This document shows positions 37,449 through 46,979 of a DNA stretch of 64,000 nt, one piece after another. A program made the position numbers and the translations under genes. Numbering within the stretch: position 1 is the first letter of the stretch; every line of letters starts with the position of its first letter. The DNA is taken from assembly GCF_021533215.1 (NCBI RefSeq), contig NZ_JAJNKA010000003.1:310001-374000 (forward strand), read 5' to 3'. Under the pieces are notes generated by a model, which saw only the letters and a list, made by a program, of their open reading frames with translations, was not told the DNA's origin and did no database searches. The DNA comes from Portibacter lacus. Lineage in GTDB: Bacteria; Bacteroidota; Bacteroidia; Chitinophagales; Saprospiraceae.

Positions 37449-37999
37449 AACCACTAGTTTTTGCGATTTCTGGGAGTACGAAGACTAATTCTACCAGCCA
37501 ACGGCTAATCAATTATATCCAAGTGAAATATGCAGGAGTATTCGACTTGCGGATATTTGATGGAATTGCAAAATTACCGCATTTTAATCCAGAATTAGAA
37601 GCAGAACTACCAAATCAAGTCGCGGAATTCAGAGCTCTTATCGAAAGTGCTGATGGTTTACTTTTCGTTTCTCCAGAATATGTCTTTAGTCTTCCTGGAA
37701 GTCTCAAGAATGCAATAGAGTGGCTTGTATCTACTGTGCTATTATCTAGAAAGCCGACCGCAACCATTATCGCCGCCGCATCGGGACTTAAAGCGCAGGA
37801 ATCTCTGAATTTAATTCTAAGAACGCTCGAAACCATTCTCCCTGAAAACTCCACAGGTTTAATCCAAGGCGCAAAAGGTAAAATTCCATCAGATGGAAAT
37901 ATTTCTGATCAGGAGAGTATCGAAACGATTGATACTTTGATCAAATCGCTACTAGAATGTATTTCGAATGATCATAAGACACCAAGTAAATACCAGTAG
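37445..37999 (+). CDS. NADPH-dependent FMN reductase family protein
   Basis: A 184-residue flavodoxin-like reductase. The flavin phosphate loop is SGSTKTNSTSQRL and the second motif FVSPEYVFSLPGSLKNAIEWL. Its place at the end of the operon containing chorismate synthase, which needs reduced FMN, makes supply of reduced flavin to AroC an attractive but unproven role. It overlaps the lipoprotein gene by four bases. Confidence 0.85.
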   Translation: MKPLVFAISGSTKTNSTSQRLINYIQVKYAGVFDLRIFDGIAKLPHFNPELEAELPNQVAEFRALIESADGLLFVSPEYVFSLPGSLKNAIEWLVSTVLLSRKPTATIIAAASGLKAQESLNLILRTLETILPENSTGLIQGAKGKIPSDGNISDQESIETIDTLIKSLLECISNDHKTPSKYQ

Positions 38000-38016
38000 C
38001 AACAGCTTCGCTTAAC

Positions 38017-39624
38017 CTATTTACAAATAATCTTAGCACTCATTATTTCTCCATTTTCTAGTTCTGTTCTCACGAAAAATATTCCTTGTAATCCACGGAT
38101 ATCTACACTCAATTCCGATCGACCCACATCAGAAATATTCCTAACGAGTTTGCCACTTAGATCGTAAATACTGACATTCTTTATTTCCACGCTCGCAGAA
38201 AGACTAATATCATCAGCCGCTGGAGATGGAAATACGTTCACACTTATAGGTTGCTTTTCCTCCGCCCATAAACCTGAAGTTACTGAAGGCATATTTCCAT
38301 CTAACCACTCTAATCTAGTCTTAAGCCATGACTTGAAATTAGCCACTTCCCCTTCATAAGTATCCGGTGGATTACCATACTCAGGAGTTCCAACTTTTAT
38401 ACCCAAGATCGGCCATCTTGTATAATGCCTTTCCTGCGCTCCTTCTACTTGAACAGCCATCGAATCTATGAAGGAATTAAGATAGGCTTCAGATAGTATA
38501 TTCTCACGCAATTCGAAATACCTCGCTCTGAATTGTTCTACGAATGCATTGTCTTTCATCATCCGTATATACCAACCAGGAGGCGAAACATCCACTCCTC
38601 CCTCAAATTTATACATCCATCCCGCGCCATTCGAATAATAGTGATTCTTGAAAGCCCAATCAAAATCCCATATCGGCCCAGCCTTGATCAATGGATCTTT
38701 GCTATCCTTGTCTTTATGAAAAAACCTACTTTTCTTAAATCCATCTACATTTCTAGCAACCTCATTAACAATGAGATAATCTATAAAAGAATTTAGGTCA
38801 ATGTATTTTTTATAGCCTTGTACCGAATCCGCAAATTCTTGGCTCCATAAAACATCTTCATATGCTGAAACATGATCCATCAAATAAGCTTTCTGCGGAT
38901 CTGTAATTTCGTCATAGTCAGGTGTATCATAAACATAATGAACCGACTTATTCGGATACAATGGATTAGTATAGTCCGACTGCCAGCTATCTTCATTATT
39001 CCAATAGTCAATTTTGAAAATATATCCGCCTGTTAGATCATCACCCTCATTCTCATCTTCCTTTAGATTATTAATATCTACTCGTCCTTTGTCTCTTTTT
39101 ATTTTCTCTGTAAAAACATAAATGCCTTCGTATTTATCATTTAAGATGACCTCACACAATTGTGTTCTCGGTGCATAATGCCCCATTTTATTGAAAATAT
39201 GAAAGGCTAGAATATTTCGAAAAAATACTTTGTCATTATAATTAGCTAGTAGAATCCAATCATTCTCCTCCGGAAATCCGAAAAGGGAAACATCATTATT
39301 TTCACCGTCTTCTAATCTAGTTTCCAGTCCGTAAGGTTTCTGAGGCAGTGTTGCAGAGTAATTCCCTCTGTATTCAATCCCACCGATTCCATCATATTCA
39401 TTTCCTTCATCCGTAATCTCATTTAATTTATCACCATAGTGATGAATGATCTTCAGTTTACAATTGATTTTGGGTTCATCTTGAATTTCTTGCCCTTCTG
39501 TATCGATAATGATAATTGGCAATTTGCTAGACGCTAGATTTACTTGAGCAAATGCAGAAAAATTAAATATAAAAATAGAAAAGCCTCCTAGAAGCAATAC
39601 ATTTCGAATATTCTTTAAAGTCAT
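38017..39624 (-). CDS. CotH kinase family protein with T9SS sorting domain
   Basis: I take the ATG at 39624 (MTLKNIRNVLLLGGF, a good signal peptide) rather than the frame start 15 codons earlier. The 535-residue product has a CotH domain: YRGNYSATLPQKPYGLE, NYNDKVFFRNILAFHIF, GIYVFTEKIKRDKGRVDI, DGFKKSRFF and the acidic WDFDWAFKN. The last ~80 residues are a type IX sorting domain (VNVFPSPAADDISL, YDLSGKLV). CotH proteins elsewhere phosphorylate secreted proteins. It starts 95 bases after the neighbouring sigma gene ends, same strand. Confidence 0.87.
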   Translation of the reverse strand: MTLKNIRNVLLLGGFSIFIFNFSAFAQVNLASSKLPIIIIDTEGQEIQDEPKINCKLKIIHHYGDKLNEITDEGNEYDGIGGIEYRGNYSATLPQKPYGLETRLEDGENNDVSLFGFPEENDWILLANYNDKVFFRNILAFHIFNKMGHYAPRTQLCEVILNDKYEGIYVFTEKIKRDKGRVDINNLKEDENEGDDLTGGYIFKIDYWNNEDSWQSDYTNPLYPNKSVHYVYDTPDYDEITDPQKAYLMDHVSAYEDVLWSQEFADSVQGYKKYIDLNSFIDYLIVNEVARNVDGFKKSRFFHKDKDSKDPLIKAGPIWDFDWAFKNHYYSNGAGWMYKFEGGVDVSPPGWYIRMMKDNAFVEQFRARYFELRENILSEAYLNSFIDSMAVQVEGAQERHYTRWPILGIKVGTPEYGNPPDTYEGEVANFKSWLKTRLEWLDGNMPSVTSGLWAEEKQPISVNVFPSPAADDISLSASVEIKNVSIYDLSGKLVRNISDVGRSELSVDIRGLQGIFFVRTELENGEIMSAKIICK

Positions 39625-39719
39625 TTCGTGGATTTGATTGATAGTTAAATTTCTGAGGCAGTTAATCAAAAATTTAATAACATATGATGCGAATATATTA
39701 TGGTCTCTAGCTGGTTAGA

Positions 39720-40283
39720 CTATTTCTCGATTAAAAATTCCTTGTCATTATAAATCTTATTTCTGACAAATTTATTAGCGCGAGACAGATGCACTCTTAC
39801 AGTGGATTCTGTTATTTCTAATTCTTTAGCTATTTCATTAATCTCAAGATGCGCGTCATGGCGAAGCATGAAGATCGACTGTTGCTGTTGTGGCAGATTT
39901 AATACAAACCTATCTACTATCTTTTTATAATCTTGAAAAATCAATTCTGCTAGTGGACTTGGAGCTTCTAGTTGGGTAGTTTGTGAGTATTCCGAACTTT
40001 TCAAAATTGAATTAGCTACTTTTTTTTTGTAGTTGATACTTAGGTCTCTACTTATTTTAAATAACAACGACCCTACAGATTTATCAAGGTCAATTTTATT
40101 TCTTTTCTGCCATAATTTCAAAAACACATCTGAAGTAACTTCTTCCGCATTCTCTTTACTTCCTAAAATTTTCAAACAGAAATAATAAACCTGCGAATTG
40201 TACTTATCAAATAGCAATTCAAAAGCTTCATGACTCCCATCAATCAGCATTTTCAGTAAATTATTTTCGTTCAAATCATTCAT
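39720..40283 (-). CDS. ECF-type RNA polymerase sigma factor (second SusCD locus)
   Basis: A 187-residue ECF sigma factor with region 2 (AFELLFDKYNSQVYYFCLKI, AEEVTSDVFLKLWQKRN) and region 4 (LPQQQQSIFMLRHDAHLEIN with HTH EIAKELEITESTVRVHLSRA). It faces away from fecR 203 bases to the right. It probably directs the fecR-susCD operon and perhaps the cotH gene downstream of it. Confidence 0.87.
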   Translation of the reverse strand: MNDLNENNLLKMLIDGSHEAFELLFDKYNSQVYYFCLKILGSKENAEEVTSDVFLKLWQKRNKIDLDKSVGSLLFKISRDLSINYKKKVANSILKSSEYSQTTQLEAPSPLAELIFQDYKKIVDRFVLNLPQQQQSIFMLRHDAHLEINEIAKELEITESTVRVHLSRANKFVRNKIYNDKEFLIEK

Positions 40284-40486
40284 GACTTGACTATTTAAAA
40301 GTTGTTTCCATGTGATAATGATACCCTTTTTTATTCATCCATTTTACCAAAGTAAAAAAAAAAAAGTTACTTGAGTAAATAAATTCGAAACTAGTTTTGG
40401 ATTATAGGTATAAAGACAATTAATTATATTGAAATCAATTAAAGCAAAAATGTCAGGTAATTTTTTTCAGAGCGTAAATACGGAAA

Positions 40487-41362
40487 ATGGATAATAATGA
40501 CTCTTCAGAGTTTGAGAAAATGTGGGAAGAAGCTGGTGAAAGAAAATTACCTCAGCGAAAATCAGATGAGATTTTTGCACAAGTTAAGAAGAGTATAAAT
40601 CAAGAAAAAACGAAAAACAATAGAAGGATTCTGTTCAAAAGATCTACGCTGGGAATTGCTGCGTCGATTATTTTAATGGTTAGCGCATTCTTCGTTATAG
40701 ACTACTATAAAGCATGTGAAGTTGAAAAACATTCCACTGCTTATGGCGAACAGAAAGTACTAGATTTACCAGATGGCTCGAAGGTGAAATTGAATGCTAA
40801 TTCAGATATCGTTTATAGTGTTGATTGGAATAAAAAAGATATTCGGAAAATATGGCTAAAGGGTGAAGCCTTTTTCGAGGTGGAAAAGAAGCTTGAAACA
40901 AAGCAAAAATTCCAAGTAGTCGTTGATGAACTCGTTGTTGAAGTTCTAGGAACTTCATTCAACATTAACAATTTAGTAGAGAACACTGAAATATATTTAG
41001 AAGAAGGAAGTATCAAGCTATTATTTGGAGGAGAGTTCTTAAGAATGGATCCTGGTGATTTAGTGATATGGTCTCCTTCTAAACAAGCCATTATAAGCCA
41101 TGAAAAAGTTCGAAATCAAAGTGTATACACCTCTTGGAAAGATGGCGTTTTACAATTTGACAATTTAAAAGTTGCTGAAGTCTTAGAAAAGATACAAACC
41201 ATTTATGGTCTGACTTTTCATGTAGAAGATCAGGAACAATTAAATAGGAAGATTTCGGCAGGATTACCCATGAAGAAAATTGAAATACTTATTCCAATTT
41301 TAAAAGACGTCCTAAAACTTGAAATTATTAAGTTGGATGAAGAGAATTATAAGGTCATTTAA
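40487..41362 (+). CDS. FecR family anti-sigma factor (second SusCD locus)
   Basis: A 291-residue anti-sigma regulator with one membrane span at about residues 54-73, a periplasmic FecR domain (LDLPDGSKVKLNANSDIVY, GEAFFEVEK, VEVLGTSFNI) and a DUF4974-like end (YGLTFHVEDQEQLNRKISAGLP). It would bind the sigma factor encoded divergently and read the STN domain of the SusC downstream. Confidence 0.88.
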   Translation: MDNNDSSEFEKMWEEAGERKLPQRKSDEIFAQVKKSINQEKTKNNRRILFKRSTLGIAASIILMVSAFFVIDYYKACEVEKHSTAYGEQKVLDLPDGSKVKLNANSDIVYSVDWNKKDIRKIWLKGEAFFEVEKKLETKQKFQVVVDELVVEVLGTSFNINNLVENTEIYLEEGSIKLLFGGEFLRMDPGDLVIWSPSKQAIISHEKVRNQSVYTSWKDGVLQFDNLKVAEVLEKIQTIYGLTFHVEDQEQLNRKISAGLPMKKIEILIPILKDVLKLEIIKLDEENYKVI

Positions 41363-41469
41363 TTAAAGAGATTAGTGCCATTTTTCTTCATAAATTTTTA
41401 TTGAATAAATAAGGATAACATAATCCTTTGTGCTATATAATTTAAGGAAATACACAAATTAACATACGT

Positions 41470-44400
41470 ATGGGAATTATTACTAAATTGTCAAGACATT
41501 GTCTTTTACTGACTTTCTGTTGCCTACTTGTTTCTGTAAATACATCTACAGCCGAGAAGGAATTAAACATTGACTATGACATAGAAAAAGAAATTGTAAA
41601 AGTTCTTAAAGAGATCGAAGAGCGATACGAAGTTTTCTTTACTTATGAAGAATCACTGCTCAGTGGTTTAAAAGTAGACTTTGAATTTAAGGAAAACGAA
41701 ACAGTCGAAAGTGCCATCTCTAGATTATTAGCTAAGACTGGATTTCAGTTCAATACATATGGCGAGCGATTCATGGTCATCTATGACAACACGAAAAAAA
41801 GTAAGCGCACCGCACGTAAGATTGGCAGAAAAATCAGACAAATAGAAAAGTTAGAAGAGGAAGGTGGTATTAAGATGGAATTAACCTCTAGCAATCCCAA
41901 TAGGAAGTTTGAAAAAGTTTCCAAATCTATTAAATCCTTAACAGAGCATAAAATCAAACAAATATACAGTGACACCCTAATTAAAATTTCTGGAATCGTA
42001 GTAGATGAAGGAGGTGAAGGGTTACCTGGGGTTGTAATCCAGGAGAAAAATTCAGTAGGTGGAATCATTTCCTCTTTTGATGGGACTTTTGAAATAGGAG
42101 TAAAAGAAAATACAATCGTCACTTTCGATTTTCTTGGAAAACAAATGAAGGAAATATTGGTCGATGGTTCGACCACACAGTTTACCATTACTCTTATTGA
42201 TCAAGCAGAATTATTAGAAGGAGTAACAGTCGTAGCCTACGGAAAACAAAAGAAGGAAAGTGTTATTGCTTCAGTTACCACCGTAAGACCTGACGAACTT
42301 AGAACGCCAACTAGTAATCTTACATCCGCGCTCGCTGGAAGACTTTCAGGAGTAATTTCCTATCAGAGGAGTGGAGAACCTGGACAAGATAATGCACAGT
42401 TTTTCATACGTGGAGCGACTACTTTTGGTTTTAATACCCAACCATTAATATTAATCGATGGAATAGAATTATCAACTTCAGATTTATCGAGGTTACATCC
42501 CGATGATATAGCAAGTTTTTCTGTAATGAAAGATGCAACCGCAACCGCACTATATGGAGCAAGAGGGGCCAATGGTGTTATATTAGTTACCACTAAAGAA
42601 GGTGTGGAAGGAGAAGTTAGAGTCAGCGCTAGATATGAAACATCTGTTTCAAGTGCTACTCAAAACATTAATTTTGCCGACCCATTAACATACATGAGAT
42701 TACACAATGAAGCGGTCAGAACTAGAGATCCTCTAGGATTTCTTCCTTATTCAAAGCAGAAAATTGCCGGTACTGAAGCTGGTCTCAATGGTGACGTTTA
42801 TCCTGCGACTGATTGGCAACAGAGTTTATTAAAAGACCAGACCATCAATCAAAGGATAAATGTCAACCTTAATGGTGGAGGAAAAATCGCACAGTATTAC
42901 CTATCAGGTGGTTACGTAAGAGACAATGGGATTCTTAATGTCGACCCAAGAAGTGACTTCAATTCTAATATTAAGCTGAACCGAGCACTTATTAGATCCA
43001 ATGTTAATATCAATTTATCTAAAACGACGAAGGCAGTAATCAGAATGCACGGTACTTTCGATGATTATCGAGGTCCTATCAATGGAGGTGCGGCGATGTA
43101 TCAGGCCATAGTCAGATCGAATCCAGTTCTTTTCCCAGCATCTTATACTCCAGACGAAGCAAACAAGCACGCTCAGCATATTCTTTTCGGAAATGCTGAA
43201 AGCGGAAATTATATCAATCCTTATGCTGAACTGCTAAGAGGTTACAAAGAGTACAGCGAAGCTTTGTTCTTAACACAAATTGAAATACAACAAGATCTAG
43301 CGGCTATTACTAAAGGGCTATCCTTTAGAATGCTAGGAAATACTACTAGAAAATCTTACTTTGATTTGATAAGAGGTTATACTCCATTTTATTACAATGT
43401 AGAAAATTTCAATGCAAGAGAAGGCATCTATACACTGGGAGCAATTAACCCTAACGAAGGAGAAACGACTCTCGATTTCCAGTCAGGAAACAAGTTTGTT
43501 TCTTCTACGTTCTATACAGAAGCAGCGCTGCAATACAACAGAACAATTAGCTCGAATCATACCGTTAACGGACTTGTCGTCGGTATTTTACGACAGTTTC
43601 TTGATGGAAATACGACTACATTACAGTCTTCATTACCTACCAGAAACCTAGGTGTGTCTGGACGATTCACTTATTCCTATTCTAATAAGTATTTCGGAGA
43701 ATTCAACTTTGGCTATAATGGTTCAGAGCGTTTCTCACAAAAAGAAAGATTCGGTTTCTTTCCATCTGCAGGAATTGGTTGGTACGTATCTAATGAAAGG
43801 TTTTGGAAACCAATCAGCAAAATTGTTAACAAGCTTAAATTCAAATTCACCTATGGTTTAGTAGGAAACGATAACATCGGATCTAGCGATGATCGATTCT
43901 TCTACTTGTCTAATGTCAATCTAAATGGAGAAGGATATAGATTCGGAAGTGACGGAACTTACTTCGTGCCAGGTGTTAATATCACTAGGTATGCCAATGA
44001 TAAAATCACTTGGGAGACGGCAACTAAAACCAACTTTGGAATTGAACTTGGATTATTTGAATCTTTAGATTTCCAGATAGATTTCTTTAAAGAGTACCGA
44101 TCTAGAATTCTAATGAATAGAGTGGAGTTTGCCACTTTCGGTTTGCAATCACAGACAAAGGCAAATCTAGGTGAAGCTTCGAGTGGTGGTGTTGATCTAT
44201 CAGTAGACTACCAACTAAACAGACAGAATTTCTGGATGCTTTTCAGAGGTAACTTCACTTATGCAAGAGGTGTGTTTGAAAAAATAGAAGAACCTAATTA
44301 TACCGATTATCCATGGCTTTCTAGAGTGGGCAAGCCTCTGACACAAGAATGGGGATATGTAGCAGAAAGGCTATTCGTAGATGACGCAGAAGTTTTAAAC

Positions 44401-45033
44401 TCTCCAGAACAACAGATAGGTGGACAAGTCCTAGGTGGAGATATTAAGTATAAAGACATCAATAAAGACGGCAAAATCAATGACTTAGATCGAGTTCCAA
44501 TCGGCTACCCTACTGTCCCAGAAATCATATACGGTTTCGGAGCCTCTATCGGAATTAACAGATTCGATGTTTCTATTTTCTTCCAAGGCTCTGCAAGATC
44601 ATCTTTCTGGATTGACTCTAGAGCTACAGCACCATTTATTGATTATCATTTTGACAATGATCCATTTGCTGGGAAAATTGCAAACAATGCATTGCTAGAA
44701 GCTTACGCACAGGATCATTGGTCGGAAGATCAAGGAAATGTTTACGCTTTATGGCCGAGACTTTCACCATATGAAGTACCTAATAATACAACTAGAAGTA
44801 CATGGTTTATGCAGAATGGAATGTTTCTAAGACTTAAGTCTGTAGAAATCGGTTATAATCTACCACTAAAAGTCTTAAGTAAAATCAATTCAGACGAGGT
44901 AAGATTCTACTTGAGTGGAACGAACTTAATGCATTTCAGCAAATTCAAAATATGGGACCCAGAGATGGGTGGGAATGGACTTGGATATCCAGTTCAGAGA
45001 GTGATCAATATTGGGACAAAGGTTTCTTTTTAG
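41470..45033 (+). CDS. SusC/RagA-type TonB-linked transporter with STN domain (second locus)
   Basis: An 1187-residue TonB-dependent transporter: signal peptide (about 1-28), STN domain (about 35-105), a basic linker (KRTARKIGRKIRQIEK), a carboxypeptidase-regulatory-like domain (about 170-240), the VTVVAYGKQKKESV junction, a plug with AGRLSGVISYQRSGEPGQ and LILIDGIELS, and a beta-barrel ending INIGTKVSF. The STN domain implies FecR/sigma signalling on ligand binding. SusD starts 28 bases later. Confidence 0.93.
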   Translation: MGIITKLSRHCLLLTFCCLLVSVNTSTAEKELNIDYDIEKEIVKVLKEIEERYEVFFTYEESLLSGLKVDFEFKENETVESAISRLLAKTGFQFNTYGERFMVIYDNTKKSKRTARKIGRKIRQIEKLEEEGGIKMELTSSNPNRKFEKVSKSIKSLTEHKIKQIYSDTLIKISGIVVDEGGEGLPGVVIQEKNSVGGIISSFDGTFEIGVKENTIVTFDFLGKQMKEILVDGSTTQFTITLIDQAELLEGVTVVAYGKQKKESVIASVTTVRPDELRTPTSNLTSALAGRLSGVISYQRSGEPGQDNAQFFIRGATTFGFNTQPLILIDGIELSTSDLSRLHPDDIASFSVMKDATATALYGARGANGVILVTTKEGVEGEVRVSARYETSVSSATQNINFADPLTYMRLHNEAVRTRDPLGFLPYSKQKIAGTEAGLNGDVYPATDWQQSLLKDQTINQRINVNLNGGGKIAQYYLSGGYVRDNGILNVDPRSDFNSNIKLNRALIRSNVNINLSKTTKAVIRMHGTFDDYRGPINGGAAMYQAIVRSNPVLFPASYTPDEANKHAQHILFGNAESGNYINPYAELLRGYKEYSEALFLTQIEIQQDLAAITKGLSFRMLGNTTRKSYFDLIRGYTPFYYNVENFNAREGIYTLGAINPNEGETTLDFQSGNKFVSSTFYTEAALQYNRTISSNHTVNGLVVGILRQFLDGNTTTLQSSLPTRNLGVSGRFTYSYSNKYFGEFNFGYNGSERFSQKERFGFFPSAGIGWYVSNERFWKPISKIVNKLKFKFTYGLVGNDNIGSSDDRFFYLSNVNLNGEGYRFGSDGTYFVPGVNITRYANDKITWETATKTNFGIELGLFESLDFQIDFFKEYRSRILMNRVEFATFGLQSQTKANLGEASSGGVDLSVDYQLNRQNFWMLFRGNFTYARGVFEKIEEPNYTDYPWLSRVGKPLTQEWGYVAERLFVDDAEVLNSPEQQIGGQVLGGDIKYKDINKDGKINDLDRVPIGYPTVPEIIYGFGASIGINRFDVSIFFQGSARSSFWIDSRATAPFIDYHFDNDPFAGKIANNALLEAYAQDHWSEDQGNVYALWPRLSPYEVPNNTTRSTWFMQNGMFLRLKSVEIGYNLPLKVLSKINSDEVRFYLSGTNLMHFSKFKIWDPEMGGNGLGYPVQRVINIGTKVSF

Positions 45034-45061
45034 ACCTTTTCATCTGTAGTTTTTTAAAAAA

Positions 45062-46954
45062 ATGAATACAATTTTTATGAAGAAATCATTATATATAAAA
45101 TCAATATGGATTCTTTCTATCCTAATGCTGAGCAATTGCAGTTACCTAGATGTTGTGCCAGATGATGTTGCCACATTAGATGATGCATTTGCTAACAGAT
45201 CTGCAGCGGAAGGATTCCTTGCTTCTTGTTACGCATATCTACCTCAATATGGTGATCCTTGGATTAATCCTGGATTACTAGCCGGTGATGAAGTTTGGTT
45301 AAATGAAGAACAGACAAATGTGGAAGGCCAACTCATCGCAAAAGGATTTCAGAGTTCTAACGCTCCTTACCTTAGTTTCTGGGATGGACATTTCCGAGGG
45401 AAGAACATGTATGTGGGCATTAGAAATTGTAATATTTTTCTTGAAAGAATCGATCAAGTGCAAGATATAGGCAACACTGAAAAGCAACGATGGATTTCCG
45501 AAGTACTCTTTTTAAAAGCATACTACCATTTCTGGTTGTTCAAGTCTTATGGCCCGATACCTGTGATAAAGGAAAACTTAGACATTTACGCAGATACGAA
45601 AGAAGCACAAGTTTTCAGAGAACCAGTAGATGATGTTGTTAACTATATCGTAGAATTAATTGATGAAGCAGTCGATAATCTACCTTTAATACTAAATTCT
45701 GAAATTATAGAACTAGGCCATATTACAAAACCTATAGCGCTGGCCATAAAAGCCAGAGTTCTTGCTACAGCCGCTAGTCCATTGTTTAATGGTAACACCA
45801 ATTATGCTAATATCGTAGATGCTAGAGGAGTGAGTTTATTCCCAGCAACTGAAGACCCAAGCAAGTGGGTTAAAGCTGCGGAAGCGGCTAAAGAAGCTAT
45901 CGAAGTGGCGGAAATGGCTAACATCAGTTTAATTAATAAATATGAAAGTAAATCAGACATTGACAGTATTCAAGAATTTGAATTAATAACAAGATCTGTT
46001 TGCACTGAAAGAAACAACCAAGAAGTGATATGGGCTTCTACGCACTTCACTTTTAGTCAAACATACCAAAGAATGCTGGTTCCCTTATTGATTCCAGTAA
46101 CTGCTTCTAATCCTACTTCACAATTTTATGCACCATCTATGAGGATGGCAGAATTATTCTATTCAGCGAACGGAGTGCCTATAGAAGAAGATCTAAGTTT
46201 CGATTTTAATAATCGATTCAAATTAAGAACCGCAGAAGGAAAGGATAGCAGATTTATTCAAGCGGGACAGCAAACGGCTGCCCTCCATTTCGATAGAGAA
46301 CCTAGATTTTATGGAAACATTGCATTCGATAGAGGCACGTACTTTTTAGATCCTAACAATTATACGGTACAGATAAGAGCCGGGGAATTAGCTTCGAAAA
46401 GAAACAGAGGAGAATTTTCAGCAACTGGATACTTAGTGAAAAAATTAATCCATCCGAAGAGTGCACTGAACGAGTCCTCATTTAACGTGTATTATAATTT
46501 TCCATTTCCGATCATGAGACTTGCCGACTTGTACCTATTGTATGCGGAAGCACTTAATGAATCCAAAGGGGCACCAGATGATGAAGTGTACGAATATATA
46601 GACCGTATAAGAGAACGATCAGGGCTAGAAGGTGTCGTTACCAGCTGGGAAAACCACTCAACTTCTCCAGACAAGCCGAAAACCAAGGAAGGAATGAGAG
46701 AGATTATTCACCAAGAACGACTAATAGAATTGGCTTTCGAGGGGCAAAGATTTTGGGATTTAAGAAGGTGGAAAAAATCTATCAAATATATGAATGAGCC
46801 TATAAGAGGGTGGAATATCGGTGGATCAGGCTTGTCATTTTACAATGTGAATACTTTGTTCACACCTACATTTACATCGAAAGATTACCTATGGCCAATT
46901 CCACTTCAAGAAATTATTAATAATCCTAACCTAGTTCAGAATGTTGGTTGGTAG
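45062..46954 (+). CDS. SusD/RagB-like surface lipoprotein (second locus)
   Basis: A 630-residue RagB/SusD protein. The lipobox is LSNC with Cys26; an in-frame ATG five codons later (45077) gives a more typical signal peptide and may be the true start. SusD features include RSAAEGFLASCYAYLP, YYHFWLFKSYGPIPV, ARVLATAASPLFNGN, LRLADLYLLYAEALNE-like MRLADLYLLYAEALN, and the C-terminal LIELAFEGQRFWDLRRWK. It pairs with the SusC upstream. Confidence 0.92.
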   Translation: MNTIFMKKSLYIKSIWILSILMLSNCSYLDVVPDDVATLDDAFANRSAAEGFLASCYAYLPQYGDPWINPGLLAGDEVWLNEEQTNVEGQLIAKGFQSSNAPYLSFWDGHFRGKNMYVGIRNCNIFLERIDQVQDIGNTEKQRWISEVLFLKAYYHFWLFKSYGPIPVIKENLDIYADTKEAQVFREPVDDVVNYIVELIDEAVDNLPLILNSEIIELGHITKPIALAIKARVLATAASPLFNGNTNYANIVDARGVSLFPATEDPSKWVKAAEAAKEAIEVAEMANISLINKYESKSDIDSIQEFELITRSVCTERNNQEVIWASTHFTFSQTYQRMLVPLLIPVTASNPTSQFYAPSMRMAELFYSANGVPIEEDLSFDFNNRFKLRTAEGKDSRFIQAGQQTAALHFDREPRFYGNIAFDRGTYFLDPNNYTVQIRAGELASKRNRGEFSATGYLVKKLIHPKSALNESSFNVYYNFPFPIMRLADLYLLYAEALNESKGAPDDEVYEYIDRIRERSGLEGVVTSWENHSTSPDKPKTKEGMREIIHQERLIELAFEGQRFWDLRRWKKSIKYMNEPIRGWNIGGSGLSFYNVNTLFTPTFTSKDYLWPIPLQEIINNPNLVQNVGW

Positions 46955-46979
46955 TACTATTAAAGAAATATCGAATATT

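Noticed and set aside
37986-38024. Seven-base inverted repeat between the flavin reductase and cotH genes as a bidirectional terminator
   Set aside because: AT-only arms with a 25-base spacer and no T-run; too weak.
46941-46979. Longer start of the discoidin lipoprotein overlapping susD
   Set aside because: The extension places 13 polar residues before the signal peptide; the internal ATG at 46980 gives a normal lipoprotein signal.
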